Below, piece by piece: positions 1-7,492 of a stretch of DNA of 15,464 nt. The stretch comes from Opitutia bacterium (GTDB lineage: Bacteria > Verrucomicrobiota > Verrucomicrobiia > Opitutales > Seribacteraceae): assembly GCA_018646565.1 (NCBI GenBank), contig JABGUO010000023.1, forward strand, positions 1 through 15,464. Reading direction: 5' to 3'. A program made the position numbers and the translations under genes. Each line of letters begins with the position of its first letter. The first letter of the stretch is position 1. The notes under the pieces are model-generated. The model was given only the letters and a program-made list of their open reading frames with translations. It did no database searches and had not been told where the DNA came from.

Positions 1-717
1 AATATTTAAGTCTAAATCAGGTATTAAGAATTTGTTTCCATTCTGAATAATTCTTGGAGAACCTTTCTCGGTAAATTGATGGATCATTTCTACTGTCATT
101 TGCACAAATGGTCTTGATACAGTTTCACCAATTAAGTTAAGCCGAATTTCACCAGAAATTAATGGACTAATTAATAGAACAGCAGATAATATTTGACTAC
201 TTGCCGAAGCATCAATCTCCCAATCTTCGTTCGATAGTGCATTCGTTATTATGGTAAAAGGAAAACAATTTATTTCACCTTTGAACTCAAAATTTGCACC
301 ATGTGATTCTAGTACATTGAGCAATCCACCCATTGGCCTAACTCTCATTGGCAAAGACCCATCTAGAAAATATTCGCCTTCTTCTTGAAGGGCAAGCAGG
401 GCGGTAAGAAATCGAGCAACTGTTCCCGCATTCCCAACATTTATATTGGCTTTCTTGACGGGTAGGACTCCTTTACAACCATAAACAATAACAGATTTAT
501 TTTCTCTTTTAATTTCAATTTTTACGCCCAATAATTTTAAGGCAACAAGCATGATATCGACATCTTCACTGTGTAATATACCGTTTAGTTCAACAACCCC
601 ATCATTTAATACTGCTAAAATAAGTGCACGGTTGGAAATACTCTTAGATCCGGGTACTTCAACCTTGCATTTATTTTTATTACTAAACGGAATAATATCT
701 ATAAAATCATCGTTCAT
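1..717 (-). CDS. aroA: 3-phosphoshikimate 1-carboxyvinyltransferase (EPSP synthase), N-terminal part
   Basis: This is the sixth step of the shikimate pathway, cytosolic, joining shikimate-3-phosphate and phosphoenolpyruvate to give EPSP on the way to chorismate. The first 239 codons are present and the rest lies beyond the left edge; the E. coli enzyme has 427 residues. I translated it from the minus strand. Family landmarks are the substrate-binding PGSKSISNR (residues 22-30, with Lys25, Ser26 and Arg30), NAGTVARF (96-103), the MRVRP segment with Arg127, and the SSQ triplet (173-175). The NAGTxxRF form resembles class I-like enzymes more than the class II pattern. The ATG at 717 overlaps the TGA of tyrA as ATGA, so translation is probably coupled and the two genes form an operon. 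Product assignment is secure; the missing C-terminal half cannot be judged. Confidence 0.95.
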   Translation of the reverse strand, partial: MNDDFIDIIPFSNKNKCKVEVPGSKSISNRALILAVLNDGVVELNGILHSEDVDIMLVALKLLGVKIEIKRENKSVIVYGCKGVLPVKKANINVGNAGTVARFLTALLALQEEGEYFLDGSLPMRVRPMGGLLNVLESHGANFEFKGEINCFPFTIITNALSNEDWEIDASASSQILSAVLLISPLISGEIRLNLIGETVSRPFVQMTVEMIHQFTEKGSPRIIQNGNKFLIPDLDLNI

Positions 718-1565
718 TTATCTAATTCTTTACGAAAATTTGCACCTATTTTCAAATAGTTGTATAATTCGTCTTGATTTTCCCCTTTTAATAGTTCTTT
801 AATCTCTAAAAGTGATTTCTCCCAGCCTGCTATTGAAGCTAAAATTTCTTTTTTGTTCATATGAAAAATTTGCTGCCAAAGGAGGGGATCTCCCTCAGCA
901 ATTCGGGTTGTGTCTTTCAACCCATTTCCCGAGATTTTTTTCCAGTTTCGATCCTGAGTATCAAGGTGCCTTGAAAGACAGGAGGCAAGTAAATGTGGTA
1001 AATGGCTAAAGTATGCAGCCGCCCGGTCATGTTCAGCTGGACTAAATTGGAAAACGATCATTTTTAATGCTTTCCAGAACTCTTCTAACTTGTGAATATA
1101 TTTTACTGGAGCATCCTTCATTGGGGTAATGATACACGATTTCCCGTTCACCAGTTCTTTGCTTGCAAAATCCATCCCTGACTTTTCTGAACCTGCCATG
1201 GGGTGCGAACCAATAAAAAATCCCTCCGAACTTTTCATTGCCTCTTCACAATCCAAGCAAATTTGTTTCTTCACGCTTCCCACATCAGTAACGAGAGTCC
1301 CTTTTTCTAAATAAGGAGCAATCTGTCTTATAATTCCTCCAATTGTCTCCACTGGCGTACAAATAATTACCAAATTGCTTCCAATGACAGACTTTTCTAG
1401 GTTTTCTTCCCCATGTTGACACCAAGTTTTCGAAGAACACAAGTCTACCGTCTCTTTTCGTCTCGCCCATATTGTAATTGATTGTGCAATCTTGGCATGA
1501 TGAATAGACATCGCAAGTGATGCTCCCAATAAACCGGAACCAAGAATGGTGATTTGCTCGAACAT
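714..1565 (-). CDS. tyrA: Prephenate dehydrogenase
   Basis: This enzyme oxidatively decarboxylates prephenate to 4-hydroxyphenylpyruvate with NAD(P)+, the branch toward tyrosine. The 283 residues are the usual size for a single-domain enzyme with no fused chorismate mutase or ACT domain. Visible parts are the Rossmann nucleotide loop GSGLLG (9-14), TDVGSVK (93-99), the signature GSHPMAGSEKSG (119-130) with the conserved His121, the helical dimerisation half starting with SHLPH (187-191), and GLKDTTRIAEGDPLLW (215-230). Some relatives accept arogenate, and the sequence does not tell which substrate is used. It lies just upstream of aroA with a 4-base overlap, which fits joint control of aromatic amino acid synthesis. 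No Shine-Dalgarno sequence precedes the ATG at 1565; the 62 bases to the divergent small gene at 1628 must hold promoters for both directions, but I could not identify one. Confidence 0.95.
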   Translation of the reverse strand: MFEQITILGSGLLGASLAMSIHHAKIAQSITIWARRKETVDLCSSKTWCQHGEENLEKSVIGSNLVIICTPVETIGGIIRQIAPYLEKGTLVTDVGSVKKQICLDCEEAMKSSEGFFIGSHPMAGSEKSGMDFASKELVNGKSCIITPMKDAPVKYIHKLEEFWKALKMIVFQFSPAEHDRAAAYFSHLPHLLASCLSRHLDTQDRNWKKISGNGLKDTTRIAEGDPLLWQQIFHMNKKEILASIAGWEKSLLEIKELLKGENQDELYNYLKIGANFRKELDK

Positions 1566-1627
1566 TTATTAGCTAGTACTTAAATTTGGTTGATAGTTAG
1601 ATTTTTAATATTACAACTTATCCATTG

Positions 1628-1798
1628 ATGGAAAATGATTTTAAAGAGCAAGACTCAAAAGATAATGATTGGGGCCAACCACCTTCTCCCTTAACGCCCG
1701 AAAATCAAAAAAAAGCGTTTAGAGCTCAAATAATTTTAGGAATCGTTTCATTAATTGGCATTACCTTGCCAGGAATACTTTTTTGGTTATTGGGTTGA
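1628..1798 (+). CDS. Small single-pass membrane protein, unknown function (56 aa)
   Basis: An ATG at 1628 opens a 56-codon frame ending with TGA at 1796-1798. The first half is polar and acidic with a WGQPPSPLTP segment; residues about 31-55 form one hydrophobic helix (AQIILGIVSLIGITLPGILF and following), ending three residues later. I know no family for it. Its reality rests on three points: the protein-like split into a charged head and a clean transmembrane tail, a stop only four bases before the next ATG (1803), which suggests coupled translation, and the fact that it fills the otherwise empty space between tyrA and the prepilin-like gene. A longer frame starting at 1755 overlaps its end in another frame, but that start adds nothing protein-like. 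There is no Shine-Dalgarno sequence. Orientation in the membrane is probably N-in, by the basic QKKAFRAQ stretch before the helix, but this is inference. Confidence 0.6.
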   Translation: MENDFKEQDSKDNDWGQPPSPLTPENQKKAFRAQIILGIVSLIGITLPGILFWLLG

Positions 1799-1802
1799 TA
1801 GT

Positions 1803-2051
1803 ATGAAAACTGTGAAAAACAACTTTATCATGACGTCGAAAAAAAAGAAAGGTTTCTGTAAAATTGAACTTTTACTAATTGTGCTAATTTTATGCACCGC
1901 AGTATTTCTTGCTTTGCCAATAGTAAACACTTACCTAAAATCCCGATCGTCCGATAATATTGAAGTGCTCGATCAAAATTTACCAAGTTGGAATGAAGGC
2001 ATAGATGAAAACGGCTCGGATGTACCGGTTAAGATTATTACCGAAGACTAA
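1803..2051 (+). CDS. Small prepilin-like (pseudopilin-type) protein, 82 aa
   Basis: The N-terminus carries a type IV prepilin-like signal: a basic leader (MTSKKKKG, residues 10-17), then FCKIELLLIVLILCTAVFLA, a hydrophobic helix with Glu at position +5 after the expected Gly-Phe cleavage site. Known prepilins have G/F-T-L-I-E-L here and are cut and N-methylated by the PilD peptidase. The remaining part after the helix is only about 40 residues, polar and acidic (NIEVLDQNLPSWNEGIDENG), far shorter than a typical major pilin head. I chose ATG 1803 because it follows the preceding stop by four bases; ATG 1830 is also possible and would give a compact leader of eight residues, while an in-frame start at 1755 would overlap the upstream gene. 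It could alternatively be a plain signal-anchored small membrane protein whose helix matches the motif by chance. No pilus assembly genes are adjacent. Confidence 0.6.
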   Translation: MKTVKNNFIMTSKKKKGFCKIELLLIVLILCTAVFLALPIVNTYLKSRSSDNIEVLDQNLPSWNEGIDENGSDVPVKIITED

Positions 2052-2078
2052 TCTTTTTATTTTTTAAAACCCCCATTA

Positions 2079-2774
2079 TTGCTGTATTTGAATTTTATCA
2101 AAAGTAAGTTATTTATAACTTTTTGCTTGGTTCTTTCTATTTTCTCCATGCTTGGGGTTCTTTATTTTGTAGTAATCACAATTGGGGGAGACGAAGGTAA
2201 ACAATATGTACTAGACAATTGGTCTTTGTTTGAAAAATTTTTGCTTAATAATGGATTTTGGCTTTTCGTCGCCCTAGCTATATTACCCGGTTTTATCTTA
2301 CCGTGTGCACCCTTTTTATTTTTATTTGGAATATGGGGAACCAAATACGGTACTGGACTCGCCTGTGCCTACAGCGTACTTGCTTTATCCCTAAATCTAG
2401 TTTGGACCTATTGGCTCGCACATGGAATTGGGCGTTCATTTATAGACAAACTGCTAAAAAGATTTAAGTACAAAATACCTGAACTACCCCCTAATAATTT
2501 AACTCAGTGGGCAATCATTCTACGCCTCACTCCTGGAATTCCATTTATCTTTACGAATTATGCACTTGGCTTACTGAAAATTCCTTTTTCGAAATATCTT
2601 CTTGTCTCGATTCCGATTGTTGCAATTACTGATTGTGGATTTGTTTTGGCCTCAGCAGGAATTTTCGGAGGAAGTTGGAAATTCATATGGAGTGGGGTCT
2701 CCATTCTTATCATCATGATCTTGATCGGTCGCACTGTCTCTAAAAAACAAAATAATGCAGACAAATCTATTTGA
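2079..2774 (+). CDS. VTT-domain (DedA/TVP38/TMEM64-like) membrane protein
   Basis: This is an inner-membrane protein of 231 residues with about five to six hydrophobic segments: about 11-35, 60-85, 92-115, 143-165, 172-195 and 200-218. The central part fits the VTT (formerly SNARE-associated) domain. A re-entrant-like stretch around LPGFILPCAPFLFLFG (69-84) is followed by the diagnostic RLTPGIPFIFTNYALGL (149-165). Members of this superfamily are linked to lipid scrambling and undecaprenyl-phosphate or phospholipid transport; the precise substrate here cannot be read. The start is uncertain: the first candidate is TTG 2079, with another TTG at 2088, and no Shine-Dalgarno sequence is visible. 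Its 3' end overlaps xseA by 20 bases, and it follows the prepilin-like gene after 27 bases, so all four genes probably share a transcript. Confidence 0.85.
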   Translation: MLYLNFIKSKLFITFCLVLSIFSMLGVLYFVVITIGGDEGKQYVLDNWSLFEKFLLNNGFWLFVALAILPGFILPCAPFLFLFGIWGTKYGTGLACAYSVLALSLNLVWTYWLAHGIGRSFIDKLLKRFKYKIPELPPNNLTQWAIILRLTPGIPFIFTNYALGLLKIPFSKYLLVSIPIVAITDCGFVLASAGIFGGSWKFIWSGVSILIIMILIGRTVSKKQNNADKSI

Positions 2775-3972
2775 AGAAAATCAAGACTCCTCCGAAATAT
2801 GGTCGGTTGGACAATTAACAAGAGAAATTAAGAGTACCCTCGAAAATAGGTTTCCCCCTGTTTGGATAAAAGGTGAAATTTCAAATTTAAGGGCACAGCC
2901 TAGTGGACACCGGTATTTTATTTTAAAAGATTCAACCAGTCAGATTAAAGCCGTTCTCTTCAAAGGCGATTTTTCTCATCTGGGTTATATTCCGCAGGAA
3001 GGTGATGAGTGCGTAGCTTATGGAAATGTTACCGTCTACGAACCACGAGGAGATTATCAATTTCGAATCAAACATTTAATGCAGGATGGAACCGGTAACC
3101 TGCGACTTCAATTTGATCGTTTAAAAGCAAAATTATTAGACGAAGGTTTATTTGATGATAGCCAAAAGGTAACTCTACCGAAACTTCCAAGAAAAATTGC
3201 CTTAATTACCTCGATTAGAGGTGCTGCCTTGCAGGATTTTCTAAGTATATTAAAACGAAGAAAATGGTCTGGAGAAATTGATATTTTTAATTCCTCGGTA
3301 CAAGGTAGAGACGCTCCAAAAGAATTAATTAATGCGTTATCCAATGTAGAAAGAAATAATGATTACGATCTAGTAGTTCTGACTCGAGGAGGGGGTGCAA
3401 TTGAGGATCTTTGGGCTTTTAATGATGAAGAGTTAGTTCGTACCGTTGCTTCGTGCAAAACACCCATTATTTCTGCAATTGGCCACCAGACAGACTTTGT
3501 ACTCACTGATTTTGCTGCCGATTTTCGTGCCGAGACTCCCTCTGCTTCTGCGGAATGGATAACTTCACAACACATCCAGCAAATTGAGCACCTCAAGGCA
3601 CTTCAAATTCATCTACGGGACATTCCCCAACAAGCGATCAGAGTGCGTCACGAAAAACTGACACTTTTAGAAGCTAAATTGCAGGTATTATCTCCTCAAT
3701 CCAAAATGGAAAGTTATCATCAACACTTAGATGATTTTTCACTGCGAATGGACCGCGTAATGGAACAATTCATTGGTCATAATTTATATAAAATAGAGTC
3801 ACTCCACCAACGATTGGAAAGTAGTAGTATGAAATCGGTCTTGAATCGTGGATTTTCCATATTTGAAAACTTAAATGGTCAAATAATAGATCGTGCTGAA
3901 AAACTCAAAAAGAATGATATCGTAAAAGCGGTCTTCCAAGACGGCTCCAAGGAAATGAAAGTAGAAAACTAA
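2755..3972 (+). CDS. xseA: Exodeoxyribonuclease VII large subunit
   Basis: This is the catalytic subunit of the single-strand-specific exonuclease that trims DNA ends to oligonucleotides in repair and recombination. At 405 residues it is slightly shorter than the 456 of E. coli but has both ends of the family. An N-terminal OB-fold (about 15-108, including GHRYFILKD) is followed by the catalytic domain (about 140-270), a helical arm (about 270-360), and a C-terminal beta segment starting VLNRGFSIF. Residues matching the four reported as essential in E. coli (Asp155, Arg205, His238, Asp241) are Asp161, Arg211, His244 and Asp247, with a constant offset of six. The usual GHETD reads GHQTD here. 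The small subunit gene xseB, needed for activity and often nearby, is not in this window. The start codon lies inside the end of the VTT gene; the 3' end faces the convergent acetyltransferase across 19 bases. Confidence 0.97.
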   Translation: MQTNLFEENQDSSEIWSVGQLTREIKSTLENRFPPVWIKGEISNLRAQPSGHRYFILKDSTSQIKAVLFKGDFSHLGYIPQEGDECVAYGNVTVYEPRGDYQFRIKHLMQDGTGNLRLQFDRLKAKLLDEGLFDDSQKVTLPKLPRKIALITSIRGAALQDFLSILKRRKWSGEIDIFNSSVQGRDAPKELINALSNVERNNDYDLVVLTRGGGAIEDLWAFNDEELVRTVASCKTPIISAIGHQTDFVLTDFAADFRAETPSASAEWITSQHIQQIEHLKALQIHLRDIPQQAIRVRHEKLTLLEAKLQVLSPQSKMESYHQHLDDFSLRMDRVMEQFIGHNLYKIESLHQRLESSSMKSVLNRGFSIFENLNGQIIDRAEKLKKNDIVKAVFQDGSKEMKVEN

Positions 3973-3991
3973 ATTTTATTTAATTTTAACT

Positions 3992-4828
3992 TCAAAACAT
4001 CCTCTCTGCATACTTCGAAACCATTTTAAAACCGATTGATTGATAAAGATTACCGTCTTCTTGATAGTCGCTAAAAAGGATACATTTTTTCTTTTTTTCC
4101 TGTTGGGTGAAATGAACTAAATCTAAAATTAACTTCTGGGCAATTTTTTGATTTCTCCACTCGACTGGAACATAAACTAGATTAATTATAAAATAAGAAG
4201 GTGTCTCTCTGCCAAAGCCGGCCATCCCGCGTGTTTCAAAATTGGCACTCTGGATAAAAAATAAGGATTGTTTTTTCATCATTTTCTTCGCCATTAAAAC
4301 TAATGCCGAACCATTGAGTGGAGGATTTGACTCACAGGCAAAATTGAGTGCCCATAAACGAGCTCTTGGCCATTCGTTAGTTCCGACTGCTTTGATCGAA
4401 TATTGTTTAGTGCTTTCATTTCGCCATTGAGAAATCTTTTTAGGTGATTCGTAGATGCCAAAATCTCTGCGACCTTCCACTTGTTCTGGGACACCCTTAA
4501 GCCAAATTTTGGCAAAACAGAGACTGCCCTGGCGCGGGCCGGACACCCCCTTTAATTTCCACTTTTTTCTTTTGAAATATTGGATTAGGTGTTCTAGGTA
4601 AATATTTTTCCCACTGGAAATTAATAAATAATTTGCCTCTGTTCGAACCGCACAAAGTTTTATTTCTTCATTCTCAATAATTACTCCTGCCCAAGCTGAA
4701 GAGGAAGGCACTTTGACTAATCCAGAAAGAGTTTCCCAGAATAAATTATTAACAACCTCATTTCCCAAAAGAAAATTCTCGGTCTTTTGAATAAATCTAG
4801 CTAATGTTCTATAACTTTGTACTTTCAT
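3992..4828 (-). CDS. GNAT-family N-acetyltransferase with divergent N-terminal half
   Basis: The C-terminal half (about 145-278) has the outline of a GCN5-related acetyltransferase that uses acetyl-CoA. A beta strand leads into VYVPVEWRNQKIAQKLI (218-234), equivalent to motif A, and the domain ends with the aromatic LYQSIGF (261-267) that usually places the general acid tyrosine. The canonical pyrophosphate-binding pattern (Q/R)xxGx(G/A) is imperfect: RNQKIA has Lys where Gly is expected. The first 140 residues contain no motif I recognise; in known relatives such a segment can be a second degenerate GNAT fold, as in the predicted acetyltransferases of two-domain type. The substrate is unknown. 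It is a single gene, convergent with xseA and divergent from purM across 72 bases, so it is probably transcribed alone. No Shine-Dalgarno sequence lies ahead of the ATG at 4828. Confidence 0.8.
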   Translation of the reverse strand: MKVQSYRTLARFIQKTENFLLGNEVVNNLFWETLSGLVKVPSSSAWAGVIIENEEIKLCAVRTEANYLLISSGKNIYLEHLIQYFKRKKWKLKGVSGPRQGSLCFAKIWLKGVPEQVEGRRDFGIYESPKKISQWRNESTKQYSIKAVGTNEWPRARLWALNFACESNPPLNGSALVLMAKKMMKKQSLFFIQSANFETRGMAGFGRETPSYFIINLVYVPVEWRNQKIAQKLILDLVHFTQQEKKKKCILFSDYQEDGNLYQSIGFKMVSKYAERMF

Positions 4829-4900
4829 TTTATGAAGGCGATAATAACCATTCCAAGAAATTGTTTTATTTAAAGAACTCGATCAAACAGAATAAATAAT

Positions 4901-6094
4901 ATGGCAAGCAACGATTCAAATAATCGATATAATCAAAGAGGAGTTTCCTCAAGCAAGGATGAAGTTCATCAAGTAGTAGATAAACTGGACCGTGGATGCT
5001 TCCCAGGCGCGTTTTGCAAAGTTACCAATGATCTCCTAACGGGAAATAAGGATATGTGCAATGTCATCCACTCTGATGGTGCTGGCACGAAATCTATCCT
5101 CGCTTATCTTTGGTATAAAGAAACCGGGGACGCTTCTGTGTTTCGAGGTATTGCGCAAGATAGTATTGTGATGAATTTGGATGACCTCGCCTGCGTTGGT
5201 ATTTGGGACCAAGTTGTTCTTTCCAGTACAGTAAACCGAAATGCAAGAAACTTTCCCGGGGAGGCTCTTGCCTCTCTGATCGAAGGTACGGAAGAATTTA
5301 TTCAAACATTGCGTGATTTTGATATTGATGTTTCCAGTGGGGGAGGAGAGACCGCCGACGTGGGAGACCTTACTGGAACGGTTGCCGTAGATTCCTGTGC
5401 AGTTGCCATCGTACCGAAGGACAAAATCATTGATAATGCTAATATTTGTGCTGGGCTCAGTATTGTGGGCTTATCTTCATCGGGTCAATCCACCTATGAG
5501 GACAAGGAAAATAGTGGTATTGGAAGCAATGGATTAACGAGTGCCCGTCATGAAATACTCTCCTCACATTATCGCCAAAATTACCCTGAAACTTTTGATC
5601 CTCAAACTAAAGAAGAATTTCTCTATTGCGGCCCATTTCGCATGCAGGATAAATTAATCAATTCATCTCTTTTAATTGGGGAAGCATTACTTAGCCCTAC
5701 TCGAACTTACCTCCCAGTTGTTAAATCGATCATGTCGAAAGTAGGACAGTCAATCTTAGGCTTGGTTCATTGTTCTGGAGGCGGACAAACTAAATGCATG
5801 CGATTCGGTACAAATGTATACCATGTAAAAGATAATCTTTTTACACCACCCCCACTATTTCAAGAAATCCAACGGGTCTCGGATACAACGGATAGGGAGA
5901 TGCATCAAGTGTATAACATGGGACATCGGTTCGAAGTTTATTGTAAACCCGAAGCGGTGGAAGAAATAATCGCCCTTTCCAAGTCATATCAGATTGATGC
6001 ACAGGTAATTGGCCACACCGAAAAGAGTATGAAGCCAGATTATAGCAATCATCTTACTATTAAATCGGGTAATTTTGAATTGAACTATGGCTGA
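4901..6094 (+). CDS. purM: Phosphoribosylformylglycinamidine cyclo-ligase (AIR synthase), long Bacteroidetes-like form
   Basis: This enzyme closes the imidazole ring in de novo purine synthesis: FGAM plus ATP gives AIR. PurM-family landmarks are [14 protein letters not shown] at the N-terminus, the phosphate/ATP loop [12 protein letters not shown] (57-68), [14 protein letters not shown] (87-100), GGETADV (148-154), [11 protein letters not shown] (190-200) and GSNGLTSAR (208-216). At 397 residues it exceeds the roughly 345 of E. coli PurM and follows the longer pattern I recall from Bacteroidetes, often labelled AIR synthase-related protein; the extra length lies mainly after residue 200. The ATG at 4901 is preceded only by AT-rich sequence without a Shine-Dalgarno site. 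It overlaps the nucleoside phosphorylase gene by eight bases, which suggests an operon for purine supply. Another purM elsewhere in the genome would weaken the assignment, but the motifs are convincing. Confidence 0.88.
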   Translation: MASNDSNNRYNQRGVSSSKDEVHQVVDKLDRGCFPGAFCKVTNDLLTGNKDMCNVIHSDGAGTKSILAYLWYKETGDASVFRGIAQDSIVMNLDDLACVGIWDQVVLSSTVNRNARNFPGEALASLIEGTEEFIQTLRDFDIDVSSGGGETADVGDLTGTVAVDSCAVAIVPKDKIIDNANICAGLSIVGLSSSGQSTYEDKENSGIGSNGLTSARHEILSSHYRQNYPETFDPQTKEEFLYCGPFRMQDKLINSSLLIGEALLSPTRTYLPVVKSIMSKVGQSILGLVHCSGGGQTKCMRFGTNVYHVKDNLFTPPPLFQEIQRVSDTTDREMHQVYNMGHRFEVYCKPEAVEEIIALSKSYQIDAQVIGHTEKSMKPDYSNHLTIKSGNFELNYG

Positions 6095-6926
6095 GACTGA
6101 CAAAATTAAACTAGACCTTACTAATACAGTCGCATACCTCCGAAGTGCGTGGGGAAAAATAAATCCCGAAGTCGCAATTATATGTGGCTCTGGATGGGGA
6201 GAAATCAGTGAGATATTTCAAAATTCCTTATCTATTAACTACTCCGATATACCAGGGTTTTCTTCCACCACAATTGAAGGACATGAGGGAATTCTGAGCT
6301 TGTGTGAAATCAATCAAAAACAAATTTTACTCTTTCAAGGCAGAAGACACTTATATGAAGGGGCTGGATGGGACCCCATTCGCTTTCCTGTTCTTCTTGC
6401 ACACGAATTAGGAATAGAGAACCTTCTCTTAACAAATGCAGCTGGAGGAATTAATCCAGACTTTCAAGTGGGCGACCTCATGATTGTAGAAGATCATATC
6501 AATTTTATGGATTCAAACCCCTTAATTGGTCCCTCCCTCAATCCTAAAATACCCAGATTTCCTGACCAAACTGAAGTTTACGACAATACCCTTAGGCAAA
6601 GACTACAAAAAATTGCCAAGAAGAATGACTTACCATTCGTGAAGGGGATTTATTTGGGACTATCAGGCCCTGCATTTGAAACTCCCGCCGAAATTAATGC
6701 ACTTCGGGTGCTCGGTGCCGATGCAGTAGGAATGTCAACTATTCCAGAAGCAATGATCGGAAATGGGTTAGGTATGAAAGTACTGGCAGTTTCCTGCATT
6801 AGTAATTTAGCCGCAGGGATTTCAGAAGAAAAGCTTTCTCATCAAGATGTTAAACAAGCCGCCCAGATTGCGCTTCCCAAGATGAAGGCATTCTTTTCTT
6901 CCTTCCTCAGGGATTTACTTGCTTAA
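6087..6926 (+). CDS. punA: Purine nucleoside phosphorylase, trimeric PNP/MTAP type
   Basis: This enzyme cleaves purine nucleosides with phosphate to the free base and ribose-1-phosphate in the cytosol, for salvage. The 279 residues match the trimeric low-molecular-mass class. Landmarks are the phosphate loop GSGWG (34-38), GHEG (65-68), the GRRHLYEG signature (85-92), NAAGGI (117-122), [10 protein letters not shown] with Glu198 (194-203), VGMSTIPE with Met216 (214-221), Asn240 in SCISNLAAG and His252. The Glu and Asn pair is what this class uses to prefer 6-oxopurines, so guanosine and inosine are the likely substrates rather than adenosine or methylthioadenosine. The start overlaps the end of purM by eight bases, so it probably depends on the same transcript and on translational coupling. 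The gene is complete. Confidence 0.95.
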   Translation: MAETDKIKLDLTNTVAYLRSAWGKINPEVAIICGSGWGEISEIFQNSLSINYSDIPGFSSTTIEGHEGILSLCEINQKQILLFQGRRHLYEGAGWDPIRFPVLLAHELGIENLLLTNAAGGINPDFQVGDLMIVEDHINFMDSNPLIGPSLNPKIPRFPDQTEVYDNTLRQRLQKIAKKNDLPFVKGIYLGLSGPAFETPAEINALRVLGADAVGMSTIPEAMIGNGLGMKVLAVSCISNLAAGISEEKLSHQDVKQAAQIALPKMKAFFSSFLRDLLA

Positions 6927-6961
6927 AAAACTTCTTTTTCTCAAACAAGCAAAAGTTTATC

Positions 6962-6986
6962 GATCGCCCAAATGGGAAATCTTTTG
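6962..6986 (+). terminator. Possible weak terminator after purM-punA
   Basis: CCCA (6967-6970) can pair with TGGG (6973-6976), and GAT (6962-6964) with ATC (6979-6981) across a small internal loop. The run TTTT (6982-6985) follows directly, with more T after 6989. The stem is short and interrupted, so this is only a candidate in the 142-base gap between punA and hisI. Confidence 0.25.
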
Positions 6987-7055
6987 AATTTTTAAACTTA
7001 CTGTTAATGGGGAATGTTTTTATTTCATGTTCGACACCGCTAAATAATTATACAT

Positions 7056-7059
7056 GGAG
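7056..7059 (+). promoter_or_regulatory. Ribosome binding site of hisI
   Basis: GGAG lies nine bases before the ATG at 7069. It is the only convincing Shine-Dalgarno match before a gene in this window and supports the chosen hisI start. Confidence 0.6.
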
Positions 7060-7068
7060 TTATAGCTT

Positions 7069-7479
7069 ATGAATCATCATGAAATTGAGGAAGGGATTCG
7101 CTTAGAGCTTGATTTTACAAAGCTTAAGAAAGTAGCGGACTGTAAAGAAGATATTATCCCCGCGGTCGCACAGGACGCCGATACTGGAGAAGTACTCATT
7201 GTCGGATATGCCAACGAACTCGCCCTTAAGACTACATTACAAGAAAATATGGCCACTTTCTGGAGCACCAGTCGTAATGAACTATGGATTAAAGGAAAGA
7301 CCTCTGGCGATTATCTTGAAATTGTCGAAGTATGCGTAAACTGTGAGCAAAACTCACTTCTTTATCGAGTAAAGCCAAAGGGCAGGGGAGCATGCCACAC
7401 TAATAATGAAGACGGTACACCCCGTGCCGGTTGCTATTATCGAAAGTTGAAAAGTTTCACCGAATTAGAATTTAAATAA
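7069..7479 (+). CDS. hisI: Phosphoribosyl-AMP cyclohydrolase (variant metal site)
   Basis: This is the third step of histidine synthesis, opening the adenine ring of phosphoribosyl-AMP. The 136 residues contain the family core: FWSTSRNELWIKGKTSGDY (64-82), then the metal region and CYYR (122-125). No HisE pyrophosphohydrolase domain is fused. Two departures stand out. The magnesium motif of the family, D-C-D-x-D, reads N91-C92-E93-Q94-N95, so the first and last aspartates are asparagine and the middle one is glutamate. The zinc cysteines are kept (Cys92, Cys109, Cys122), but the Cys109-Cys122 spacing is 13 rather than the usual 7, with an insert NNEDGTPRAG. It stands alone on the plus strand with its own ribosome binding site, and it is convergent with the exported-protein gene at 7493. 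No other his gene is in the window. Confidence 0.93.
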   Translation: MNHHEIEEGIRLELDFTKLKKVADCKEDIIPAVAQDADTGEVLIVGYANELALKTTLQENMATFWSTSRNELWIKGKTSGDYLEIVEVCVNCEQNSLLYRVKPKGRGACHTNNEDGTPRAGCYYRKLKSFTELEFK

Positions 7480-7492
7480 ATTTAATCCCTTC

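Noticed and set aside
551..802. 83-codon plus-strand frame over the tyrA-aroA junction
   Set aside because: It is antisense to two well-supported genes and has low-complexity Ser/Leu/Ile content.
1581..1588. TAAATTTG resembling a Bacteroidetes -7 box between tyrA and the 56-residue gene
   Set aside because: I found no matching -33 element at proper spacing, and the host is probably not a Bacteroidetes.
1755..1802. N-terminal extension of the prepilin-like gene from the ATG at 1755
   Set aside because: It overlaps the 56-residue gene in another frame and puts 25 unneeded residues before the basic leader; ATG 1803 follows the preceding stop directly.
6930..6960. Imperfect inverted repeat AAACTT...AAGTTT after punA
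   Set aside because: The stem is AT-only with a bulge and a long loop, and no T run follows.
7470..7490. AT-only palindromic stretch at the convergent hisI/exported-protein ends
   Set aside because: Pure A/T symmetry with no GC in the stem; not a credible terminator.
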